A stretch of 41,991 nt of DNA from Clostridia bacterium (lineage in GTDB: Bacteria; Bacillota; Clostridia; UBA1381). The notes under the pieces are model-generated. The model was not told the origin of the DNA. It saw nothing but the letters and a program-made list of their open reading frames with translations, and made no database searches. Within the stretch, counting starts at the first letter, position 1. Each line of letters starts with the position of its first letter. Made by a program: the position numbers and the translations under genes. Positions 13,847 to 20,934 of the stretch are shown here, one piece after another. Location of the stretch: assembly GCA_900756545.1 (NCBI GenBank), contig CAAEKO010000007.1, positions 1 to 41,991 on the forward strand, in the 5' to 3' direction.

Positions 13847-13966
13847 ATGAATTTCAGCGCTTTTATCGAAACCTTGTCTATCGTTTTGTATGGAATGGCA
13901 GGAATATTTATTGTTATGGGGATCATATATCTGACGATTGTTTTGCTGGGAAAGCTGACAAAATAA
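13847..13966 (+). CDS. 39-residue membrane microprotein resembling an OadG (gamma) membrane anchor
   Basis: The protein is a short hydrophilic start (MNFSAFIETLS), one transmembrane helix (about residues 12-34, VLYGMAGIFIVMGIIYLTIVL) and a basic end (GKLTK). Gamma subunits of Na+-pumping decarboxylases begin with a single helix of similar G-M-G-hydrophobic make-up and hold the complex together, but they also have a periplasmic and cytosolic tail that is missing here. AAAGGAAGG at 13830-13838 lies 8 nt before ATG 13847, and the gene starts 18 nt after oadB, so it is surely co-transcribed. The OadG relationship is an inference from position and pattern; being a real gene is well supported by its ribosome site and context. 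Confidence 0.75.
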   Translation: MNFSAFIETLSIVLYGMAGIFIVMGIIYLTIVLLGKLTK

Positions 13967-14102
13967 AAACCGTTCCCCTGATTATCCCATGATTCGTCTC
14001 TTTACCGCAGTTTTTGACAGGTTATGACTTGGGTTTTGAAAATGATTGGAAAATGCGTGTTTGTTTCGGTGTTTTTCTGTCGAATAGTGCGATGGGTTTT
14101 TA

Positions 14103-14131
14103 TAGCTTTTGCGTCCGGTTTGTATTATAAT
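14103..14131 (+). promoter_or_regulatory. Probable promoter of the DUF6514 gene
   Basis: TATAAT at 14126-14131 is a perfect -10; the -35 (TAGCTT, 14103-14108, 17-nt spacer) is poor, which suggests an activator. A perfect Spo0A-box heptamer TGTCGAA (14078-14084) lies about 20 bp upstream of the -35, and the 9-mer GAATAGTGC occurs on both sides of the promoter (14082-14090 and 14132-14140). The rest of the gap 13967-14166 shows no gene. Confidence 0.5.
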
Positions 14132-14166
14132 GAATAGTGCAAAAAATCTAATAGGGGGCGCGAATT

Positions 14167-14502
14167 TTGGAAGAAATCTTGTATGACAGAAAGACGGTAG
14201 AGGTAGACAACGAGCGGTATTATAAAATGGTATTAAGTTACTATTTGATAGAGGAGGAAATTGCCGTAGAATACTGTGAACTCAAAAGCTACGGCGTGGA
14301 GATCAGAAAGGCGGCACATTTCGCCGATGCACATACGGAGAAAGAGTGCAAACGGATATCTAACCTGTTTTTTAACCGAGAAGAGGCAGAGCGGTTTTTG
14401 GAGCGGATTGCCAAAAATAAGGTTACCCCGATCGGGCTAAAGGATGTTGTTGAGGACTATGCAGGAAAACAAGTATATACCAGAAGGCCTGTTCATGCCT
14501 GA
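14167..14502 (+). CDS. DUF6514 family protein
   Basis: A 111-residue soluble protein found in many clostridia, of unknown function. It is charged, with no signal or membrane segment. The middle contains SYYLIEEEIAVEYCELKSYGVEI followed by a Phe-rich, Glu/Arg-rich helix (NLFFNREEAERFLERIAKNKVTPIGLKDVVEDY), the part by which I associate it with the family. The start is TTG 14167, supported by AGGGGG at 14153-14158, 8 nt upstream; the next internal Met is residue 20 and would cut into the conserved part. It is monocistronic, with a promoter upstream and a bidirectional terminator downstream. Confidence 0.75.
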   Translation: MEEILYDRKTVEVDNERYYKMVLSYYLIEEEIAVEYCELKSYGVEIRKAAHFADAHTEKECKRISNLFFNREEAERFLERIAKNKVTPIGLKDVVEDYAGKQVYTRRPVHA

Positions 14503-14568
14503 CAAAGCCCTGGCGGAATTTTCGCATGAATAAAGGTGAGTTTTTCGGGATAATGGTTATTATATTAA

Positions 14569-14593
14569 AAAGGACGCCATGCAGGCGTCCTTT
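14569..14593. terminator. Bidirectional terminator between DUF6514 and SCP2 genes
   Basis: Ten-bp stem AAAGGACGCC (14569-14578) / GGCGTCCTTT (14584-14593), 5-nt loop, with A-run upstream and T-rich tract downstream; it serves both convergent genes. Confidence 0.85.
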
Positions 14594-14613
14594 GCTTTTC
14601 ATAGCTGGAAAAA

Positions 14614-15120
14614 TCAAGACTCTTTTTTCTTGCTTGTCTTTTTTGCTGATGATTTTACAGTTTTTTCAATAGTCTCTGTTTTTGCCGGAGTATTAGCAGC
14701 TTTTTTTGCTGTTTTTTTCTTTGCCGGTTCTTTCTTTTCGATTTCCTGTTTTACAGCGGCCTTTTTTGCTGTGGTTTTTCTGGCCGGCTTCGGTGCGGGC
14801 TTAATGGCGCCCAGTACGGCAAGCAATACGGCGCCGTCGCCTTCAATTTGCAGTTTGCCGCTTTCCAAAGCTTTCTGTGGATTCATGCGCCCTTCCAAAA
14901 TACGGACAAGATCACCTGCCATGGCGGATACCATGACATTGCGGTCGTAGTAATCATAAGGCTCAACATACAGTGCGCCGTCTTTCCACTCGATATAAAA
15001 TATACCGCCGCAGTCCTTGTTCGTCAGGTTGACCTGAATGGCAAAATGCCCCGAAAAACCTGCCGTATCGGCTGTCAGGAGAATTACTTTCAACTTGTCA
15101 AAAGCTTCCTGAAAAGTCAT
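14614..15120 (-). CDS. SCP2 sterol-binding-domain protein with histone-like Lys/Ala tail
   Basis: The first ~105 of 168 residues are an SCP-2 fold: TFQEAFDKLKVILLTADTAG, then GGIFYIEWKDGALYVEPYDY and VMVSAMAGDLVRILEGRMNPQKALESGKLQIEGD, the classic lipid-binding-domain ending. The remaining ~60 residues are low complexity, rich in Lys, Ala, Thr and Pro (repeats such as AKKAAVK, AKKKTAKKAAN, SSAKKTSKKK), like histone H1 or nucleoid-protein tails. SCP2 domains bind acyl-CoA, sterols or other hydrophobic ligands; the bacterial role is uncertain. I chose ATG 15120, since an earlier in-frame ATG (15180) lies within the -35 element. The gene is monocistronic. Confidence 0.85.
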   Translation of the reverse strand: MTFQEAFDKLKVILLTADTAGFSGHFAIQVNLTNKDCGGIFYIEWKDGALYVEPYDYYDRNVMVSAMAGDLVRILEGRMNPQKALESGKLQIEGDGAVLLAVLGAIKPAPKPARKTTAKKAAVKQEIEKKEPAKKKTAKKAANTPAKTETIEKTVKSSAKKTSKKKES

Positions 15121-15151
15121 GTCAATCACTTCTTTCTTTAGATTTATCTTT

Positions 15152-15180
15152 AGTATATAGTATATTCGGGAAAATGTCAA
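15152..15180 (-). promoter_or_regulatory. Sigma-A promoter of the SCP2 gene
   Basis: Minus strand: TTGACA (complement of 15175-15180), 17-nt spacer, TATACT (complement of 15152-15157), 32 bp from the start codon. Confidence 0.85.
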
Positions 15181-15241
15181 TTATATTCGGAAATTTATCC
15201 CATTAAATTATTGATTGCAGGAAATCTGTGCATATTCTATA

Positions 15242-15270
15242 TTGATTTATTTGTCAAAAAGTAGTATAAT
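15242..15270 (+). promoter_or_regulatory. Sigma-A promoter of zapA-U32
   Basis: TTGATT at 15242-15247, 17-nt spacer, TATAAT at 15265-15270, 60 bp upstream of the zapA start and divergent from the SCP2 promoter. Confidence 0.75.
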
Positions 15271-15329
15271 AAATTATAAGTACCTTGTTTTAGGCGGATT
15301 TACAGATGCCGCGGAAAGGAATGAGAAGT

Positions 15330-15752
15330 ATGGCGAAAAGCTGCAGAGTACATGTAGAAATCCGGGGCCGGGGCTTCAACCTTTTGTCGGACGACAATCC
15401 GGACTATCTGGTGAAGATAGCGGAGATGGTGGATACACGGATGACGGCGGTTATCGAAAAAAATCCCCAGCTGACATTTGAAAAGGCGGCACTGCTGACG
15501 GCATTGAATTATTGTGATGATTTGGAAAAATGCAAGCGTTTACAAAAAGAACAGAAAGACAGTGGCGAGGATCACGTCCGGGCTCAGCTAATGGAATATG
15601 CCAGAGAGCTTTCACGGGCCAGCGACGTCATAAAGAATTTGGAAAAAGAGCTTGCAGACGCAAAAAAAGAAAACGATGAAAAGCTGGAGCAGATCAAGCG
15701 GGAGTATGAACTGAAAGAGAAAGAGATCATGGAAATGATCGATGCAATGTAA
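15330..15752 (+). CDS. zapA: Cell division protein ZapA
   Basis: ZapA binds and cross-links FtsZ filaments at the division site. The 141-residue protein has the ZapA domain at residues ~4-75 (CRVHVEIRGRGFNLLSDDNPDYLVKIAEMVDTRM; LTFEKAALLTALNYCDDLEK) and a long C-terminal coiled coil (~80-141) full of Glu/Lys heptads. ATG 15330 is 9 nt after AAGGA (15316-15320); earlier in-frame ATGs at 15306 and 15321 are badly spaced. The U32 peptidase gene starts 2 nt after its stop, a common zapA neighbour in Firmicutes. Confidence 0.92.
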   Translation: MAKSCRVHVEIRGRGFNLLSDDNPDYLVKIAEMVDTRMTAVIEKNPQLTFEKAALLTALNYCDDLEKCKRLQKEQKDSGEDHVRAQLMEYARELSRASDVIKNLEKELADAKKENDEKLEQIKREYELKEKEIMEMIDAM

Positions 15753-15754
15753 GC

Positions 15755-17818
15755 ATGAGTAAAACAGAATTGTTAGCGCCTGCCGGCTCGGAAAAGGCGG
15801 CCAGAGCCGCTGTCCAGAGCGGAGCGGACGCAGTCTATATCGGCGGGGAACAGTTTTCCGCACGGAAATCAGCGGACAACTTCACACTTGACCAAATCCG
15901 GGAGCTGGTTTTCTATTGCCATCTCCGTGGGGTGGCAGTTCATGTGGCGGCAAATACGCTGATCAAAGAAAAGGAAACGGACAATTTTTTGACCTATATT
16001 CAGGCGCTGAACGGGCTGGGGATTGATGCGCTGATTATTCAGGACATTGGTATGGCGGCAAAGGTGAGGAGGATGTGTCCCGACCTGCCTCTCCATGCCA
16101 GTACGCAGATGACTGCGGCTTCTCTGGACGCGGTTCGTTTTCTGGAGAACGCCGGATTTTCACGGGTGGTTTTGGCCCGGGAGCTTAGCCGGGAACAAAT
16201 CAGAGAAATTAAAAAGCACGCCAAGGCGGAGATCGAGGTATTCTGCCATGGCGCGCTTTGCATGTGTTTTTCAGGTCAGTGTCTGCTGAGCAGCATGATC
16301 GGCGGACGGAGCGGAAACCGGGGGATGTGTGCACAGCCCTGCCGGTTGGCCTATACGCTTTTGCGGGATGGAAAGCCGGAAACAAGCGGGTATCTTTTGA
16401 GCCCTAAGGATCAGGCATTAATCCGGGAATTACGGGAATTGCAGGAGATCGGTGTGGATTCTTTGAAAATTGAAGGCAGGCTGAAACGGGCAGAATATGT
16501 TTCCGCTGTAGTAGGCGTGTACCGGAAGTATCTGGACACGCCGGGAAAGGTTCTGCCGGGGGATGATAGAGAATTAAAAGACGCTTTCTGCCGCAGCGGC
16601 TTCACGGATTTTTATTGGCAGGGCAAGACAGGCAGCCAGATGATGAGTTTTCAGAATCCGGGGAATATGGCGCAGAATTTATTTTCCGAAGCTGCGAAGC
16701 GGCGGTGTGCGCCGGATGCAAATTTCCGGAAAATTAAAATTAATATTGAGGCGTGTCTGAAAAAAGGGCGGCCTCTGGAAATGACGATGACAGACGGGGA
16801 TGGCCATACAGCCAGGGCTGTGGGGCGGCTCCCTGCGGAAAAGGCTGTTAATAAGCCTATAGACAAGGGCCGGCTATACACCCAGTTAAATAAGCTGGGC
16901 GGTACAGTATTTGTTTCCGATAAAACAGAAATTAAGTTAGAAGATGGCGTGGCGATCCCGGTCAGTGAGATCAACAGTGTACGGCGGGAGGCATGCGCAC
17001 GGATGGAAACACTGAGGACTGATCTGCCAAAACGGCGATATATTCCTGATCTGGCGGAAAAGCAGGAGGAGACGAAGGCAAAGTCCCCAAGCCTTACAGT
17101 ACAGACGGAAACGGAGGCGCAGATCCAAGCTGCTTTGAAATGCGGAATTTCCCGGCTCTATGTGCCCGCTGAACAATACGCGAAATATAAGGACAGCGGC
17201 AGAGAGATCGTTGCCTGTTTGCCGGCAGTGTGCCGAGCGGGGGACAGGCCTGTGGAGGCCGAACGGGTTTTAGTATCGAATATTGGTCAAGTCAAAGCAT
17301 ATCAAGGTAAAAGCATGTACGGCGGGTTTCGGCTGAATATATATAATTCGGCTTCCTGTGATTTTTTCAAGGCGCTGGAAATGGTGACTTTATCGCCGGA
17401 ATTAAATTTAGGCGAGATACACAACATTGCTTCACCGGTACAAAAGGAGGTAATCGTCTACGGACGGTTGCCATTGATGGTCATGCAGAACTGCCCTGTC
17501 CGGGCTGCGGGGAACACATGCCAAAACGGGAAGCAGATATTTGCCTTGAAGGACAGAAAAAATGAAGTGTTCCCGGTTTTATGCGGTGAAGGATGTCTTG
17601 CTGTGCTTTACAATGCAAAGCCAGTTTACATGGCGGACAAAATGAAGGATTTACTGGGAATCGGTGCGGACAGTCTGCGGCTGATGTTCACAACGGAGAC
17701 CGAAAGGGAAACGGAAAGAATCATTAAACGCTATTTAGCCGCCTTAGCCGGGGAAATTGTGTCGGCTTTACCGGAGAACACCTTTACCCGCGGCCATTTT
17801 TACCGGGGAGTTGAATAG
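15755..17818 (+). CDS. Peptidase U32 family protein (RlhA/DUF3656 type)
   Basis: U32 proteins were named as collagenases, but several members (RlhA, TrhP) act in hydroxylation of 23S rRNA or tRNA, and this long form resembles RlhA. The 687-residue protein begins TELLAPAGSEKAARAAVQSGADAVYIGG and has the U32 signature EIEVFCHGALCMCFSGQCLL (about residues 163-182), then GNRGMCAQPCR with a Cys cluster. The second half (about 380-687) is the DUF3656 plus repeat-like barrel segment, with NCPVRAAGNTCQNG near residue 580. The gene is tightly coupled to zapA (stop, 2 nt, ATG). I see no terminator before the next gene, maf. Confidence 0.92.
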   Translation: MSKTELLAPAGSEKAARAAVQSGADAVYIGGEQFSARKSADNFTLDQIRELVFYCHLRGVAVHVAANTLIKEKETDNFLTYIQALNGLGIDALIIQDIGMAAKVRRMCPDLPLHASTQMTAASLDAVRFLENAGFSRVVLARELSREQIREIKKHAKAEIEVFCHGALCMCFSGQCLLSSMIGGRSGNRGMCAQPCRLAYTLLRDGKPETSGYLLSPKDQALIRELRELQEIGVDSLKIEGRLKRAEYVSAVVGVYRKYLDTPGKVLPGDDRELKDAFCRSGFTDFYWQGKTGSQMMSFQNPGNMAQNLFSEAAKRRCAPDANFRKIKINIEACLKKGRPLEMTMTDGDGHTARAVGRLPAEKAVNKPIDKGRLYTQLNKLGGTVFVSDKTEIKLEDGVAIPVSEINSVRREACARMETLRTDLPKRRYIPDLAEKQEETKAKSPSLTVQTETEAQIQAALKCGISRLYVPAEQYAKYKDSGREIVACLPAVCRAGDRPVEAERVLVSNIGQVKAYQGKSMYGGFRLNIYNSASCDFFKALEMVTLSPELNLGEIHNIASPVQKEVIVYGRLPLMVMQNCPVRAAGNTCQNGKQIFALKDRKNEVFPVLCGEGCLAVLYNAKPVYMADKMKDLLGIGADSLRLMFTTETERETERIIKRYLAALAGEIVSALPENTFTRGHFYRGVE

Positions 17819-17833
17819 AATATATTGGAATTG

Positions 17834-17855
17834 TTTGGGTATACTTTGGGTATAC
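17834..17855 (+). repeat. 11-bp tandem repeat carrying two -10-like hexamers, upstream of maf
   Basis: TTTGGGTATAC occurs twice without a gap (17834-17844, 17845-17855) in the 53-nt space between the U32 gene and maf. Each copy yields TATACT (17840-17845 and 17851-17856), a good -10 hexamer. Candidate -35 elements nearby (TTGGAA 17825-17830) are not at the standard distance, so a promoter for maf-mreBCD here is possible but unproven. Confidence 0.6.
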
Positions 17856-17871
17856 TAACAAAGGAGTAAGC

Positions 17872-18468
17872 ATGGAAAAAATTATTTTGGCGTCGGCTTC
17901 GCCCCGGCGGAGGGAACTGTTGGAAAACATCGGGATTCCGTTTTCGGTACTTGTACCGAATGTGGATGAAAGCACAGTCAGCAAGGATGTGCCGCCAAAG
18001 CTCTATGTACAGGAGCTTGCATTGCTGAAGGCGGGTGCGGCGGCAGGGCTTTTGCAGTCTAAGCAGAAAAAGGACGGCATCATTCTGGCCGCGGATACGA
18101 TTGTGTGCCAGAACGGCGATATACTGGGCAAGCCCGCTGACGAAGAAGCAGCGTTTGCCATGCTTTCTGCGTTGTCAGATCAGGTGCATACTGTTTATAC
18201 CGGATTTTGTGTAATGCGGGCTGCTGATGGATTTTCCGTATGCCGCGGAATCAAAACCGAAGTAAAGTTTAAAAAGCTTGCTGCGGATAAGATTCTGCGC
18301 TACATCCATACCGGCGAGCCGTTGGACAAGGCCGGCGCTTACGGCATACAGGGCTTTGGCGCTACGCTGGTGGAGCGGATTGACGGGGATTACTTCAATG
18401 TGGTAGGCTTGCCGCTGGCAGCGCTGACAGACGTCCTGGAACAGGATTTCGGTTGGGAAATATTTTAG
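17872..18468 (+). CDS. maf: Maf family nucleoside triphosphate pyrophosphatase
   Basis: Maf proteins hydrolyse dTTP/UTP and modified nucleotides and, when overproduced in Bacillus subtilis, inhibit septation. The 198-residue protein has the Maf signatures: IILASASPRRRELLENIGIPF at residues 4-24, ILAADTIVCQNGDILGKPAD (about 75-94), VHTVYTGFCV, and the C-terminal GAYGIQGFGATLVERIDGDYFNVVGLPL. Length is standard. AAGGAG at 17861-17866 precedes ATG 17872. It heads the maf-mreB-mreC-mreD cluster, the usual Firmicutes order but without radC between maf and mreB. Confidence 0.96.
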   Translation: MEKIILASASPRRRELLENIGIPFSVLVPNVDESTVSKDVPPKLYVQELALLKAGAAAGLLQSKQKKDGIILAADTIVCQNGDILGKPADEEAAFAMLSALSDQVHTVYTGFCVMRAADGFSVCRGIKTEVKFKKLAADKILRYIHTGEPLDKAGAYGIQGFGATLVERIDGDYFNVVGLPLAALTDVLEQDFGWEIF

Positions 18469-18482
18469 TTAGGAGATTTTAT

Positions 18483-19520
18483 ATGAGTCAAATTTTTTCT
18501 TTTTTACGGTTTGGAAAAGATATTGGCATAGATTTGGGGACTGCGAACACCCTGGTGAATCTGCGCGGAAAGGGAATCATTGTCCGGGAACCGTCTGTGG
18601 TAGCCATTGATAAGGACGACCGCCGTGTGCTGGCGGTAGGCAACCAGGCAAATGAAATGCTGGGGCGTACGCCGGAAAATATTACGGCTATCCGCCCTAT
18701 GAAGGATGGTGTGATCGCGGATTTTGAGATCACGCAGGCCATGATCCGCACATTGATTAAAAAGGCGCTGGGCGGAAAGCACGGTTTGTCGAAGCCGCGG
18801 GTGATCGTCTGTGTACCGTCGGGCATTACGGATGTGGAAAAGCGGGCGGTGGAGGAGGCCGTTGTTCAGGCCGGAGCAAAGGCGGTGTTCCTGATTGAGG
18901 AGCCAATGGCCGCCGCTATCGGCGCGGGGATGCCTGTGGACAAGCCGCTGGGGAATATGGTTGTGGACATTGGCGGCGGGACAACAGAAGTAGCGATTAT
19001 TTCTTTAAATGGGATCGTGATTTCAAAGTCTATCCGTCTGGCTGGGAATGCGATTGACAATGCGATTGTAAATTTTATCAAAAAAGAATATAGTATGACC
19101 ATCGGAGAAAGAACCGCGGAAGAAATTAAGTTTGAGATCGGTTCCGCCATGCAATACACCGGAGAAGGATATTATGACGTGAAGGGCCGGGATATGGTTA
19201 CCGGGCTTCCCAAAAATGTCCGGGTATCCTCCTCGGAAATCCGAGACGCCATGGCTGAGGTCATCAGTGAGATTGTGGAAGTGATTAAAATGGCACTGGA
19301 GGAAACGCCGCCGGAGCTGGCTGGCGATATTATTGAAAACGGGATCATCCTTACCGGCGGCGGCGCACTGATTCGGAATATGGACCGGCTGGTTTCCAAT
19401 GTGACCGGAATTCCAGTGTTAGTTTCGGACAATCCGCTGGACTGTGTGGCGGCTGGAACAGGAAAAGCGCTGGAGAGCATACAAGTGATGTCCCGTTCTA
19501 TGGTCAGACGAAGAAAATAA
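18483..19520 (+). CDS. mreB: Rod shape-determining protein MreB
   Basis: MreB is the bacterial actin that guides elongation-type cell wall synthesis. The 345-residue protein shows the actin-ATPase motifs: phosphate 1 DIGIDLGTANTLV (residues ~13-25), phosphate 2 MVVDIGGGTTEVAIISL (~157-173), and adenosine ENGIILTGGGALI (~285-298). The ATG at 18483 sits 6-8 nt after AGGAG (18471-18475); an in-frame ATG at 18453 is inside maf. The cell is therefore expected to be rod-shaped. It lies 14 nt after maf and 17 nt before mreC. Confidence 0.97.
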   Translation: MSQIFSFLRFGKDIGIDLGTANTLVNLRGKGIIVREPSVVAIDKDDRRVLAVGNQANEMLGRTPENITAIRPMKDGVIADFEITQAMIRTLIKKALGGKHGLSKPRVIVCVPSGITDVEKRAVEEAVVQAGAKAVFLIEEPMAAAIGAGMPVDKPLGNMVVDIGGGTTEVAIISLNGIVISKSIRLAGNAIDNAIVNFIKKEYSMTIGERTAEEIKFEIGSAMQYTGEGYYDVKGRDMVTGLPKNVRVSSSEIRDAMAEVISEIVEVIKMALEETPPELAGDIIENGIILTGGGALIRNMDRLVSNVTGIPVLVSDNPLDCVAAGTGKALESIQVMSRSMVRRRK

Positions 19521-19537
19521 CGGCAGGATGTGTTGAA

Positions 19538-20425
19538 ATGGTGCGTTTGAAAAAGAAAAAATGGGTTTGGCTTGCAGCCGTTGTTGTGTTGGCGGCAGTG
19601 CTGGCAATTATGTCCAGACTGACAAACAATTTCTTGGGCAATGCTCTGCATATGGCGGCAACACCTGTACAATCTTTACTGACTAAAGCCTCTGGGTCTA
19701 TGCAGGAGTTTTTTGTTTATGCCCGGGATATGAAAGAATTCCAGAAGCAGAATGAGAAGCTGACCGTACAGAACCTGGAGCTGAAAAAGGAAAACCGTAG
19801 TGTGGAGGATTATAAAAAAGAGAATGAACGTCTGCGAAGGCTGCTGGGTATTCGGGAGGAGCTGGGGGAATATGAAACTACAGCGGCGCGGGTGGTTGGC
19901 TATGAACCCAATAACTGGTACGATACGATTGTAATCAATAAGGGAGAGAGCAGCGGGATCAAGGTACAGGACGTGGTTATCAGTGATAGTGGTGTGATCG
20001 GACAGGTCAGCGAGGTTGGTACAAACTGGGCGCGGATATCGACTGTGATTAATGTGGGTCACGCGGTGGGCGTACGGATTTCGAGGACAGGTGATATTGG
20101 CGTTCTGGAAGGCGACAGCCGGCTCTTGAAGGAAAATAAATGCAGGTTGGATTATATCGGCAAAGATGTGTCCGTAGTCGTCGGCGATATTTTAGAAACA
20201 TCCGGGATTGGCGGCATTTTTCCGCCGGGGTTGACGGTAGGCAAAGTAACAGAGGTAAAAATGGACAGCACAGGCCGGCTGACGGAGGCGGTGGCTGAGC
20301 CTGCCACGAATCTGGAACAGCTTCATGAGGTATTGGTTATTACGAAATGGGAAATAACGGAACAGGAGCCTGTCCCGTCACCATCCCCGGAGCCGGAGGA
20401 TGATGACGGGAAGGAGGAAGAGTAA
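19538..20425 (+). CDS. mreC: Rod shape-determining protein MreC
   Basis: MreC is a bitopic membrane scaffold that activates the elongation PBP2/RodA synthase. The 295-residue protein has one N-terminal transmembrane helix (about residues 8-27), an extracytoplasmic coiled coil (~60-105, LTVQNLELKKENRSVEDYKKENERLRRLL) and the beta-domain with the family blocks ARVVGYEPNNWYDTIVINKG, GVIGQVSEVG and FPPGLTVGKV. A Pro/Glu/Asp-rich C-terminal tail ends the protein. The ATG at 19538 has a weak ribosome site (CAGGATG). It is part of mreBCD-pbp2. Confidence 0.95.
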   Translation: MVRLKKKKWVWLAAVVVLAAVLAIMSRLTNNFLGNALHMAATPVQSLLTKASGSMQEFFVYARDMKEFQKQNEKLTVQNLELKKENRSVEDYKKENERLRRLLGIREELGEYETTAARVVGYEPNNWYDTIVINKGESSGIKVQDVVISDSGVIGQVSEVGTNWARISTVINVGHAVGVRISRTGDIGVLEGDSRLLKENKCRLDYIGKDVSVVVGDILETSGIGGIFPPGLTVGKVTEVKMDSTGRLTEAVAEPATNLEQLHEVLVITKWEITEQEPVPSPSPEPEDDDGKEEE

Positions 20426-20442
20426 GTTAAGGAGGATGTGGC

Positions 20443-20928
20443 ATGAAAAAGATCAAAATTTTTCTGTGGATCGCCATCCTTTTGCTCGTTCAGGTTTGTC
20501 TGATTCAATACATAGCGGTAAAACACATTGTGCCGGAGCTGTTGTTTGTATTCGCAATTTGCTATGCACTGCACGAAAAGGACGCAAAACTGCGGTTTGT
20601 TGTTCCTGTGATTTGCGGCGCGGCGGTTGATTTGATGGGCGGGCAGGCTTTCGGTATGAATATGCTGGTCTATGCGATAGCTGCCGCAGGCGGCGTATGG
20701 ATCGCGGATGCTTTTTACAGGACGGGAACGATTTTTCAATTCCCACTTTTGTTTGTTTTATCCGCCGCAGCGGGATCGGTTTATTTTATTTTGAATGCCG
20801 GCGTATTTGCCCAGATGGGCTACGGCAGCATTTTATGGGAAGTTATTTTCCCCACAGCCTGTTACAATACAGCCGTGGCAGTACTGATTCTTCCCATGGT
20901 GCGGAAAACATGGAAACAAAGGAGGTAA
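20443..20928 (+). CDS. mreD: Rod shape-determining protein MreD
   Basis: MreD is the small multispanning partner of MreC in the elongasome. The 161-residue protein is almost entirely hydrophobic, with about five membrane helices, and has the family features ELLFVFAICYALHEKDAKLRFVVPVICG and FGMNMLVYAIAAAGGVWI. MreD is poorly conserved in sequence, so assignment leans on size, hydrophobicity and its place between mreC and pbp2. AAGGAGGATG at 20429-20438 precedes ATG 20443. Confidence 0.92.
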   Translation: MKKIKIFLWIAILLLVQVCLIQYIAVKHIVPELLFVFAICYALHEKDAKLRFVVPVICGAAVDLMGGQAFGMNMLVYAIAAAGGVWIADAFYRTGTIFQFPLLFVLSAAAGSVYFILNAGVFAQMGYGSILWEVIFPTACYNTAVAVLILPMVRKTWKQRR

Positions 20929-20934
20929 GAAACT

